DNA of 64,000 bases from Patiria miniata (taxonomy: Eukaryota > Echinodermata > Asteroidea > Valvatida > Asterinidae), in assembly GCF_015706575.1 (NCBI RefSeq), contig NW_024037072.1, positions 17,671,162 through 17,735,161 on the forward strand. The letters run 5' to 3'. Below, piece by piece: positions 34,264 to 44,652 of the stretch. A model generated the notes under the pieces. It did not search any database, was not told where the DNA came from, and saw only the letters and a program-made list of their open reading frames with translations. A program made the position numbers and the translations under genes. Position 1 is the first letter of the stretch. Every line of letters begins with the position of its first letter.

Positions 34264-37200
34264 AAATTGAGGTTTTCCAGAGCAGAAAGTTAATCCAAAT
34301 AGGATTTTTCACTTTCTCTTTCAGTTTCTTTGCTTATACCAGATTTCAATGACATGGGAAATAATAAGCTATGTGAAAATTGTTCTGTGTCTATACAGTA
34401 TTGCGGGCTCAATGCTCAAGTACCCCCTCAACATCGACAAAAGAGTATGACATGAAGAATGTCGTTGCTCTTTTGCACCAATTAAGCTTCCATGTAAAGA
34501 CACGACTGGTTGAGCACATTCAGGTCAAAAGTGAACTGTGCACTATATTTCATGCCAATGACTTGCTCATGAAGCAGGCGGTTAGGCAAAACCTCCTCAC
34601 CTGCTTTGCGGGGGAAGCGAAGCCTCCCTAATTAATAGTTCAAACTTGAAATTCCCTTGAAATTCTAAAACAGGAAACAACACAGACACAAACATTCTCA
34701 TCAGCTTCTTACTATTCACAGCAATTATGTCAAATACAAGTCATGAAAAAAGCCTTTACTCAGTTCATTTAACCATTTTTTTTTATCAAAGTCAAAGGGG
34801 AGCTGCTTAACCTTCTGCAGACGAAATCAATTTCATTGATTTCTTCCTCCTCATGTTGTGACTGCGCGTGAGGAAACAAAACAATGTTGTGGCTCCTGAG
34901 TTAATTTTCGACAGTCCTGACCTGCTTCCTTCTCCAACAGTCGATTCATCCGTAAGAGTTTGTGCACATCCAGTCACATAATGGGTTTGTGCACACAGAG
35001 GGACATTACAGCCTGGAATGTACCCAATTGGGCTACAAAATGCATTTTAAACGAAATGATATTCAATAGAAAGAGCATCTAAAAGTAGAATAAACGTACA
35101 AAAGTAGATAAACGTCCACACAACCATCCTCTAAAAATGTGGCGTTTGTGTGTTATTCTTGCAAGAACCATGCAAGAACGAATTTCGGTGGTCACAATTT
35201 TGTCCCGAAAAATCGAGCTGTTGCAGTGCTAGTTGTGATGCAGCTGCACAGTGACTCACAATCTGCGGACGTGTAAGAAACAACATTTGTGTATTTGAAG
35301 TGTGTGTATTACCGTATGTACATGCACACACAACATGTGCCTGCATCGAATAGACACGACTTGAAATACGTGAAACTAGGGATTAGATGATTTAGAGTGA
35401 AAATCACTCTCGTTTTAGATTGAAATACTCTGAAAAAAAAAGAAGCACATCAGTTGAAGCTCGAGTGAAAACTTGATCTTTTTTGATTGAATGAATTTCA
35501 CTCTAAAATGTCTGGTCCCTACCGGTAGTTTCAGTCTAAGGGGTGGATTTTCACTCGAATGGAGTGAACTTCACTCTTCGGAATAGACAGGCAAAACCAT
35601 ATACTTCATTCTATTAAGTATTAAAGTTGTATTATATATTCTATAAAGTATCAAACACTTTACTCTATAAAGTATCAAAGTCTACCTACCCATACCTTTT
35701 TTCTCCTAGTGAATTTTCCTTGTTTATGTTTTTGCACAGATATTATAGAGAAATGCAAATTTCTGTGGGACTGCATGTACTTTTTAAAATTTGTTAAGTA
35801 ATTAATCCATAACTTCACATGGGCAGATTTTCTTTTTGATGTCTCATTCTAAAGGGAATTGAAAAGTAGCAATGTACAACGAAAATCTATTTTCAGGATG
35901 AAATTGCAAATAAAGTGGGAGAGGGGGGAGCAACTTTAAGAAATGGTACACAGCAGATCTGCTGCTCATACTAGGCCCTTGTTTACAAACAAGACATTTG
36001 GTCCTGATCAATCAAACACAGACATCTCAGTTTCTTTCAGGATAACACAATCAAAAAAGTTTCCACCCTCGTCAGCAGTACAAAAACAAAAACAAACTTG
36101 GCAACTGTACCGAAACTGGTAAACATCAATGGAAAGCCTTGTAGTGGAGGAAATTCAATTGGGCTGCGTAGATTTGTCAACCTGACAAAGTATGGCTGCG
36201 ATATCTACACATGGTCCGACTTTTTTTTTATCACTTCCTTCATTTATAGCCTCGGAAGAAATTTGTTGCAAAGCTGATCTGTCATTGGCTGGTTATTTTT
36301 AGACTAAGGCGGGGTGCTCTCTTTCTTAGATCAACACTTTTTAAAATTAAGCATAACAGAAAGAGAAGCACTGGTTATTTAAATAATCTCTGGATCTTTG
36401 ATGCTCTCACGCTTCACTGTTATCTGAAAATTTAAACATTAATCTCTGACTAGAAGAACTCTTTTCCGTTCCCTGTCACGTTCCCTGTCACGCAATTCAT
36501 TTCCGAAGGTCACGGAAGTACATGAACATTGAAATTCCATGCAGTTTCAATTCCCCATTCGTGCTAAGGATATCCAGATAAATATCTTATGAAAAGAAAG
36601 TTGGAGAAATCATTTCTGAGTCATAATCCTGGCCCACTATCCAATTTACTTTAAAGCATTTACTTCCAAAATGTATAACTATAGACAGAAAACCTTTTTG
36701 TTGAGGGGGCCTACAAAACTTTTTGGGCAGTTGATTGCTTGAAAATATTGAATAAGTAAGGAATTTCTGGCTAACTTAGCTAAATTTTAACAGAAACCCC
36801 CTTACCCCCCCCCCCCCCCCCAGAAATGCCTCTTGTGCAACTGTCAATTTCCACTACAGTATTTTCACCTTGCGGACGATGTTGGAGGCAAAATAATGAA
36901 GATATCATCTCCCAACTCACCATGGGATAGCTAGCTATAGGCACCTGCCTAATTCTCTAAGCCCTGCATCCTTTCAGTGTGTAAGAAAGTCAAAGTAACA
37001 CAATATTCTGTTAGACTGTGCATAATTAGAGTTTTTAGTTTGTCAGTTGCAGTGGTATCCGTGCTGAAAGGTAGACGTGTTTTTTTCACCAGACACCTGG
37101 CCTCAAATTTAAAAAAAAGGGGGGGGGGGGTTCAACACGGTACAACAGTTACGGTTGTAAACACGGGCGTTCGTGGAAAATGGCACTTGTGAAAAAGGGC

Positions 37201-38302
37201 AATCAATTAAAAATGTTGAATTTTGCAAAATAGAATTTTCATCCCATTACCCATTTTTATCGTCCACATTTGCTTCTATGCACCATCCCAATTTTGCTTT
37301 TCAAATCTCCATCCCATTGGCAATCTGCCACTCTGCACCCCCTGGCTACGCTACTGGTTCGACAGGCCTAAACGTCGCCAAAGAAATGGCCAGTTTTATT
37401 TTAAAAGGGAAACAGTGAACAAGAAGCATGTATGCTTCAAGCCACAAACGTCAACTTCTTCTTGCACATTATTATCCTCCTCTGGATTCCGTAGGTGCTT
37501 TTTGCACGCACACGGATTGTTATTTCTTGTACGCAAGTCCCTAGAATTAGTCCCTCAGCATACAATGTTCAGAGGATCTGGGTTGAGCAAGGTTCAACAG
37601 AAAATTTGTGGGAGTTTCAAACTACAATTTAAGATGTATGGATATTCTTACATGCATCTGTAGTATCTGTCGATCTCTGCTTTTAGTTCTCTTTTAAATA
37701 CCATCATTAATAACTTACTGACATTAAATTCATTCTCTCATGATATCATTCCCTTTTCCATTTTCATGTATTGTATGTGATTTCAGTGAATCAATTTTAT
37801 CATCCTTTGTTTTGATTCAGCGTAGTAAAGGGGGGCATTTGTGGGGTGCACGCCACCCCCCCCCCCCAAAAAAATTGCTGGAAACCACTGGAAATTTGGT
37901 AGTCCGTTTTCACGAGCGGCCTTTTGTCATGAGTGACCTATTTAACGTTGCACGAGCGTCTTTAATTGTGCCATCATGAAGAGCGCAACCTATTGTCCGC
38001 TTTGAAGGGTGCCCCCACAGAAAGATACAGAAATTGGGCGCCCGCCTCCTTCCCCCCCCCCAAAAAAAAAGGAACATCTAGGCCCCCCCCCCCACTAATA
38101 AACACATCCGCTTCTAAGATTTACAAACGTCTTGATTTGATAAAAACAAAAATTGAGATGACTTTTTTTTTTACTCATATACACGTATGCCAGTTACTTC
38201 CGGTAATCTAAAAAAGATGGAGCAATCTGAAGAGCTTAAGGCAAACTGAACTTGCCAAAGACTGGCATCCAAACAAAATGACAACTCATGTCAGAAGCTT
38301 AC
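34264..38302. other. Intron sequence, no gene recognised
   Basis: About 34715-34805 repeats 31770-31860. At 35385-35580 several 'gagtgaaaatcactc'-like motifs recur. Poly-C/poly-G tracts lie near 36800, 37125, 37855, 38060 and 38090; those at 37830-38100 look like a decayed poly-C-ended transposon but no termini can be fixed. No exon with family similarity was found. Confidence 0.45.
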
Positions 38303-39431
38303 CTCCAGCACAACTTGATGAGCACTCGGTCAGTCCCACATCGATCCAGCCGTATCTGACTTGGGTATCCCGACTACCATAAGGGCTACCCTCAAGAGCT
38401 GAGGAATCACTGGATCCTTGGGCGCTTGATCCCTCACTGCTGCCGCGATGGGACTCGATGGGGTCAATCTCCAGGTATGGTGTCTGAGGCTGGCCGGGGT
38501 TAGACGGCTGCCTGCCTTGTGACGACTCCTGGTTATTAGGGTAGCGGTTGGGGTACGGGTTTGGGTACGGGTTACCGGGTTTGGCTTGGAGTTGGGATAG
38601 GGGTTAGGGTTAGGGTTAACATTGGGGTTCCGGTAAGGATTTGTATTGGGGTTGGTATTGGGATAGGGTCTGTGGTTGCTGTTGGGATATGGGTTGGGGT
38701 TTTGGTTGGGATAGGGATTACGATTCGGGTATGGATTTGGGTTAGGATTGGGATTCGGATACGGATTGGAGTTGGGATAGTATGGATTTGATGCTTTGTC
38801 TTGATTAGGGTTGTATGTTTGGTATCTGCCAGGATATCCGCGGCCATTAGGTGGCTGGTCAACACTTGAACCCCTGGCTCCATCCCCCTGGGTGGGGTAC
38901 ATAGAATCCCGACCTTGGGGAGGATAAGACTGCCCCTGGCTGGGGTATCCGCCAGTTCCTGCCTGCTCCCTTGCAGACACCGTTTGCTGATACACTGAGC
39001 CCGGTAGCCCCCTGGCTTGGGTCTCAACACCTCTGAAAGGTGAGGCAGGGTACCTGTGGGTTCCACTGTCTGCCTGTGGTTCCTCTGGCTGATCATTGCG
39101 TGGACGATCACCATCTTCACTCTGGCTTGGACTGCTACCATCTTTGTGACCGCCAGATCCATGATGACCTCTGTGTTGACTGGTACCTTGATGATGCCCA
39201 TGACCTTTGTCCTGATGACCTTTACGTGAGTGGTCACCGCTGGGAAGGGCATCAGCCTCCTGCTCAGGTTCTCCTGCCTTCTGCTGTCGACTGTTGGGGT
39301 CAGTCTCCGTCCCTGGAAGACTGAAGCTGGTTCCCTCCTCACGAGAAGGTTGCGCTGGTGATGCTGCAGAGCTCTGTGCCTGGTTCTGTTTAGAGCCCGT
39401 TGAGGGAAAGACCGGTGCTGCTTGGCCCGCA
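38303..39431 (-). CDS. ADAMTS-like/papilin-family gene, long linker exon plus start of TSP1
   Basis: A 1129-nt exon encoding a low-complexity linker that is rich in Ser, Gln, Pro, His and Gly. It is followed by ~15 repeats of NPYPNPNPN type (about 38570-38790), then an acidic/Ser-rich segment and YGWIDVGLTECSSSCAG, the start of a TSP1 repeat. The acceptor is 'tacttttttgag' (39431) and the donor is GGAG|gtaagc (38303). The frame set by the upstream exon (SAGQAAPVFPSTG...) holds to about 38580. Beyond that, the frame that leads into the TSP1 and fits the next exon is shifted by one base. The coherent NPYPNPYPNRYPNNQESS continuation shows that one base is missing in the repeat (or two are extra). 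This may be a sequencing or assembly error, an allele, or a true lesion. The NPNP run is partly encoded by CCTAAC hexamers. Confidence 0.85.
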
Positions 39432-41098
39432 CTCAAAAAAGTACTAAATGAGACCCCACCGCTTACCTATCGGTACAAGTACACAAAAAAAAAAATAGTT
39501 ATGAACACTCATTTGCCATGATAGTAACAAAGCAAAAGTGAGAATATTATCACTGCCCAAAGTAAATTTGGCCAGGGTTACTGAACTCTCCTACATTGAC
39601 GACTATTGTCCAATATAAACCCCTTTTGTCTCATGTAATTGTTTCCATATACTTTTCTCCACTACTATATATTTTCTTGATAATTCACGGAAATGATTGT
39701 CTTGCGTGAGTTCGATGTTGTTAACTGAAAAATTTGTCAGTAAGATGACCTGCTTCAATATCTAGAAAGGACTCAAAAAGAGGCTCTCATCAATTGACAG
39801 CAGCTGTGATTCATAAATGAATTAAAATTCAACTATGCCTGTCTCTTTGAGATAACATTCTCTGCTGATTTTTATAAATGGAATTTTTCTTTGACCTCCC
39901 AATCTGATGACCTCTGCTAAACCTTGCTTTCCCTTCCCTAAGGCTCCTCCCTTGACCCAATTTGCACTAATCCCAGTAAGGCAATCAGGTTTGTGCGATA
40001 ATCCATGCTGTCAACTATTTAATCTTTATTTGTCGGTGCTCATCATTAATCAACCTTGCTTCAAGCTTCAGATGCCTAGGGCAAGTCATTTATTACATTT
40101 ATTACTGAGTATATACAGTGTTTACACATGGGGTAAAGGGCAAAACCTAATATTGAATGTTATAAATGATTTTAAAAACCTTTCATTCTTCAGAAATGAT
40201 TAACTTTAAGGTCCACAAAGTGATAAATCATGTGCCCATACCCACACCTCCACCCAGACCCCATTTATGTGTCCATCTGACATTTCCATCATGCCCTTCC
40301 TGCCCCACCCCACCTGAATGTGAAAATCCAGCAAACACAGCCAGAGGTTGATGAACTTCCCCCCCCCCCCACCCCACACACTCCTTACCCCAATCTTAGG
40401 TCAGAGAACAGGTCTGCAACCTGCAGATAGAAGGATTTAATTAGCCAATATCTGACCAATGGCTACAAGCGTCCACAAACGTATCTTCTATTTTCTAATA
40501 CTCTCATGGGGTCTGGGTGGAGGTGTGGGTATGGACACATGATTTATCACTTTGTGGACCTTAAAGTTTCTCCTGAAGACGGGCAGAAAAAATACTGTTC
40601 GAAACGTTGAGTCCCTCCGGTTCTTTTCAGAACCACACATACTCTCAAAAGAGGTTTATTCACATGGTGCTACCGCAAACTTTTCTTGTCTTAGTATCTT
40701 TCCACCATGCAAACCTTCAAATCTCATAATACTCCAAAGTGAAGTTACGATGCCCTTTTTTTTCCCAACGTGACCCCAACATTGGGTGAATCCTTTCATT
40801 TTGTCTTGGACATTGACCTTTTGACCTCAAATCTAAGTGTCCTGAATGCCATTTCATACTTCCAGCAAATACCAATGCAAATAGAATTCGACGAAATTGG
40901 AAATTTGACGAATAGAACTTTGGGCAAAATTGTACGCGCTTGCTATGTGTTCAACTTATATGGATTCTCAGTACAAATACTTCACGTGACGTCAACAAAA
41001 TTCCCATTCTTGTTCTCTTTTGCACCAAGTATGATCTGGCAGCCAGACCAACCAAAATTGGAATCCTATGTCCTAGAAGACTGTCATCTACCTGAGAC
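39432..41098. repeat. Intron containing a near-perfect 62-bp inverted repeat
   Basis: The left arm 40203-40264 ('aactttaaggtccacaaagt' onwards) and the right arm 40505-40566 are complementary with one mismatch, separated by ~240 bp that includes a poly-C tract. This is either a small fold-back MITE or a recent inverted duplication. Just right of it, 'tcctgaagacgggcag...gttcgaaacgttga' is a motif common in retroelement tails. No exon is seen. Confidence 0.65.
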
Positions 41099-41262
41099 CT
41101 GGAAGGCGGGGCCTCCGGCCTGATGATAACCTGGCCCCTCACTGGCGCCACAGAGGGCTGGGGTATGCTGGACCCTGGGGGTTTCTCTACCCCACCGCTG
41201 GGCACCTCCTTAGGCACAGAGTACTCGTAAGAGATTCCCGGATTTTTCTGTTGGTTTATCAG
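41099..41262 (-). CDS. ADAMTS-like/papilin-family gene, end of spacer domain
   Basis: A 164-nt exon encoding LINQQKNPGISYEYSVPKEV, then a Pro-rich start of the linker. NPGISYEYSVP is the typical end of the ADAMTS spacer (compare NPGVHYEYT in family members). The acceptor is 'ctatttcccaacag' (phase 0 from the previous exon). I place the donor at TCCAG|gtctca, because this leaves two bases that complete a Ser codon with the first base of exon 39431. A nearby alternative, CTCAG|gtagat, would break the frame. Confidence 0.88.
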
Positions 41263-41842
41263 CTGTTGGGAAATAGATTAACCTCAGTTAAATATCAAAA
41301 TGGTGCTATTATAATTATGGTAGTTAGGTATTAACAAATCATGCATGTACACCTGTAGCAACATTACTGATTCAAGTGTGAATTTCTTAATTTATTTGAT
41401 CACTGCAAAAAAATGCAGGGGAACTTGGTTCAAACTATTAACCACCTTCTGAATACGGAATGTATTAAGTTAACCTTAAAAAAGAAAACAAATAAAGGTT
41501 TGTTTGTGTATCATTTTTGTGAATGGAGTGTGGTTCTGAGAACTTGCAATTCGTCACGTCAGTGCAGCAAGGTCGTAACTCGATTCTGCAAAAAAGTTGT
41601 ATCTTACGTAACGCGACGTCCATTGACTTTGTGTGTACATCCGGGTTATTTTAACCTTTTGACATTGAAAACTCGCGTTTCACGTACATGACGTCACACG
41701 CCATTTTAGGCGATACGACCTTGTTGCAAGGACACAACGAATTGTAGACTTGATGTTCAAACGATATGCAAAATCTCCTGAAAAAGCAGATTTGACAGCA
41801 TTCTTCAAGGGCTTGAAATCAAAGGAATAATCTTAATTTCTG

Positions 41843-42364
41843 TTAAAGGGAAAATACAACATTTGCAAACATCAAAAAATAAAACTACCAAATCATTTTG
41901 AAATACCTTGCTGGACTGTTAGTGAATGACAGTGTAAAGCATCCTGTAAAATCATGGCACCTGGTATACTGTCATTTTCAAGAAAAGTGGTATTTTTGTA
42001 TCAATTTCCAACGCTGGTCGGCCGACCAGCATTGGAAAAAACTGGCTTTTTTTCAAATACTGGCCCCAATTGACCATCGCACTTGTTTGCAATCGATTAC
42101 ACACCTATGAACGGGTACAAGCCAGCTAGACTGGTTCCCTGACCTTACAATTCCCCAATGTATGTAAACTGCTCTGTTTCTTCTTATATGGAGTCAGGGA
42201 ACCAGACTACAGGAAAATGATTGTTTTTCTTGGTTTTTACAGCATTTTCGAACCCAAAACCTTAAAAAAGTCAGTGTAACTATATTTGCTATATATTTCC
42301 AACCCCCCAATTCCATCCATTTCTGAAAATTACAGCAAAAGCAAATGATGTACATTCCCTTTAA
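41843..42364 (+). mobile_element. T2/Kolobok-like MITE, copy C
   Basis: A 522 bp copy with TTAA at both ends, same orientation as copy A. The palindrome at 42008-42035 has one mismatched pair at the CpG position, consistent with CpG decay. It ends 32 bp from the donor of the spacer exon at 42397-42569. Confidence 0.87.
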
Positions 42365-42396
42365 CATATGCATTTTCAGACAGAATTTCTACTTAC

Positions 42397-42569
42397 AATC
42401 AAATTAAGATCTTCCGTCGTAGGCCCATCAGCAAACAACTGTTCACCAACTCCTGTTCTACCAGGTGTTCTTTTGTAAATAAAATACGTCCCAGCTACAG
42501 AGTAGTTGCCAGGAGCATCAATTTTCCAGTCCATGTTGATGTATTTGTTTCCATTGACACCTTCAAGAG
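42397..42569 (-). CDS. ADAMTS-like/papilin-family gene, spacer-domain exon
   Basis: A 173-nt exon encoding LEGVNGNKYINMDWKIDAPG, then NYSVAGTYFIYKR and LFADGPTTEDLNLI. The pattern NGKYxxNxxWxIxxPGxYxxAGTxFxYxR...GPTxExLxxxL is diagnostic of the ADAMTS/ADAMTS-like/papilin spacer. The acceptor is 'atctttgacag' and the donor is GATT|gtaagt. Two leading bases complete an Ala codon with the previous exon, giving SRNYLALEG, the usual family sequence. One Asn-Tyr-Ser glycosylation site is present. Confidence 0.95.
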
Positions 42570-43326
42570 CTGTCAAAGATTTAAAAAAAAAAAAATGACA
42601 AAAAAAATGACAAATCAACAATAAAAAAACCATTTAGAGTTTGGACTTCAATTTTCAAAAAGGCATACCTGATAGGCTTACCCATGAAGGGGAACAAACC
42701 AAAAAAGCTTAGGGAAAAAATAATGAGTTCAGCCTCACTCATTGCATGCAGATCTTTTCATTTCTTATTGGACAACTGGCAACCAAACTGCAGAGTCCCG
42801 AGATTGATAGGCTTATTCCATGCATTTACATTTAAAAGCAATTTGAAACTGAATGTCTTACATTTTAACTTTAATCAGTTTTGATCTGTCCAACCCCTCC
42901 CCCCAAAAAGGAACTAGAATTAGAAATTAACACCATTTAAAATAAAAGATATCATGATAAATGGGAAGTAACGACACTTCCTCTATTTTAAAAGACTTCC
43001 TTAATCCTCATAATATTTTCCGTCTATGGTAAATACCTCAAAAGGAAATTTGATACAGCATGTGAAGTAACTAAGCACAGCAGAACTTGCTAATATGAAC
43101 ACAGTACCCGAGCGATTGTTTAGTAAAACAGTCCTTCATTTTGAATATAGCAATTTTCAGCCACCAATGTTCCTGAAGTAAAATCACACAGCAAGGATTT
43201 GGTATAGCCAAAGTGGATAATCAAGTGTTCACTATTTGAGGAGTTAATTCCAAAATGCGAGATATCCATCTGAAAAGGTGAAAAAGTTACATGGGTCTGA
43301 AAACTTGTTGAAATATACAGTTATAA

Positions 43327-43615
43327 CGGGGAGTCAGGTTGGCGTAGCGGTACTTTACTCGCCTTCCACTGCTGTGACCCGGGTTCGAATCCCACCTGGG
43401 CCAATATGTGGATTGGGTTTTCAGTCCCTGCCTAATTCCGTGGGTTTCCCCAGAATATTCTTCTGGGCTTTTCCTCCCACCTCTAAAACTGTAACTTCTT
43501 CTCATTGTCTTCTCTCCACAGGTTTCTTCAGGCTTGCGAGCTACAGTGCCTAGGGCGCTTTTGAGGAATCCTTGGTTTCATTACCAGAAATGATTAATAA
43601 TAATAATAATAATAA
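43327..43615 (+). mobile_element. tRNA-derived SINE, family 2
   Basis: A ~289 bp element. It has an A box-like 'tggcgtagcggt', a B box 'gggttcgaatcc', a body with 'attgggttttcagtccctgc' and 'ttttcctcccacctctaaaa', and an (AAT)n tail. The promoter boxes are well kept, so it is fairly young. It lies within the intron between the two spacer exons. A 23-bp tandem duplication ('aaccatcaaaactcacttt') lies downstream at about 43689-43736. Confidence 0.87.
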
Positions 43616-43851
43616 CAGCTGTTTCTAACCTACCGGTATATAATTTCTCATTTTGTTGTATTCTTAAATTGTGTTTTAACTACATGACAACCATCAAAAC
43701 TCACTTTGAGAAACCATCAAAACTCACTTTGAGAAACCAGGAGAGGACAGGATTCTTAAAGGTGTTACAGAATGGCATTTATCACGTTTCTGAAACAAAC
43801 TCTTCATTCTGCTGTAATGGAAAACACTTCAAACAGTAAACAGTTTCTTAC

Positions 43852-44056
43852 CCAAGTAGTTCCTGCTCTTGGTCAGCTCAGTGATGTTGATGTACATAGC
43901 TCCTGTGGGTATGGTGGTGATCCTGTGGTAGCCGTGTCCCATGTCCTGGCCCGTGAAGACACCCGACATCACCTCACACTGGGTGTTGGTGCCCCCGCAC
44001 ACGCCGCACTTGTCCAACTTGAGGCCGGATCCGAGGATGCCATCACAGCCTATTGC
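43852..44056 (-). CDS. ADAMTS-like/papilin-family gene, Cys-rich end and spacer start
   Basis: A 205-nt exon encoding AIGCDGILGSGLKLDKCGVC, then GGTNTQC, SGVFTGQDMGHGYHRITTIP and MYINITELTKSRNYL. GCDxxLGSxxxxDKCGVCGG is the hallmark of the ADAMTS Cys-rich to spacer junction. The acceptor is 'ttgataatttcag' and the donor is TTGG|gtaag (phase 1). This is the most 5' exon visible. The rest of the Cys-rich part, the first TSP1, the signal peptide and any protease domain were not found to the right, so it cannot be decided whether this is a protease (ADAMTS) or a non-catalytic ADAMTS-like/papilin protein. The long linker after the spacer favours an ADAMTS-like type. One N-glycosylation site (NIT) is present. 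Confidence 0.95.
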
Positions 44057-44297
44057 CTGAAATTATCAACACAAATTCAAGAATATTTAGTCAAATATCA
44101 CATGTGTACATTTTTGGACCCCTGATATATGAATGAGGTCTGTCGGTCAGAGCGCCACTTGACATGTGGGAGGAGGGGGCGCTTGGCCATCATTCCTTGG
44201 GGGGGGGGGAGTTGGTGTCCACTTTTGCTAATTTCAATGTTTTGCCAATTTCGATGTGAAGTTTCCATTTGTGCAAAGGATCAAAACCCCCTCCTTA

Positions 44298-44652
44298 TCC
44301 GGCCTCATGGTCTGAAGCATTGAACTCTAGGTCTGTGGGTAATTTTGCAGGCTGTGGGATCGAGTCCAGCCTGGGTATGTGGTGCGTTTGTCCTTGGGCA
44401 AGACACTTTTCTTTTGTTACTCATTGTTTCTCCCCACCCAGGAGCAAATGGGTACATGTGAGGGCAGAGATGGTTGTTGTGATTGACTTTAGCTGCTTTG
44501 CACTGACATGGCAACATTGTGGAGCTGTATACTCCTCAGGGAGCTGAGATTGTTTTTGGAATGTTTCATCATTAGCCCAATGATCACGAGTAATAATGAT
44601 AGTGCCTTGAGCACTAATAAGGGTGGATATACGTGCGCGTTATAAAAAAAAA
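44298..44652 (+). mobile_element. tRNA-derived SINE, family 1, copy 2
   Basis: A diverged copy of the element at 19129-19502 in the other orientation: 'ggcctcatggtctgaagca' head, B box-like 'gggatcgagtcc', 'ttgggcaagacactttt', 'gggtacatgtgagggcagag', 'tcctcagggagctgagat' and an AT-rich end. The promoter boxes are more eroded than in copy 1. Confidence 0.75.

Noticed and set aside
36790-38100. Poly-C/poly-G tracts considered as regulatory G-quadruplex sites
   Set aside because: Such tracts are scattered through the window, mostly inside or next to decayed transposons, and show no tie to promoters.
38561-38791. Plus-strand open frame rich in Gly/Val/Ile opposite the linker exon
   Set aside because: It is the antisense reading of the Asn-Pro repeat, whose low-complexity codons give open frames on the other strand.
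40566-40615. Possible hammerhead-like motif (CTGAAGA ... stem ... GAAAC)
   Set aside because: The stem that can form uses the G needed in the conserved GAAA core, and the required cleavage-site context is not evident. It is more likely a decayed retroelement tail.
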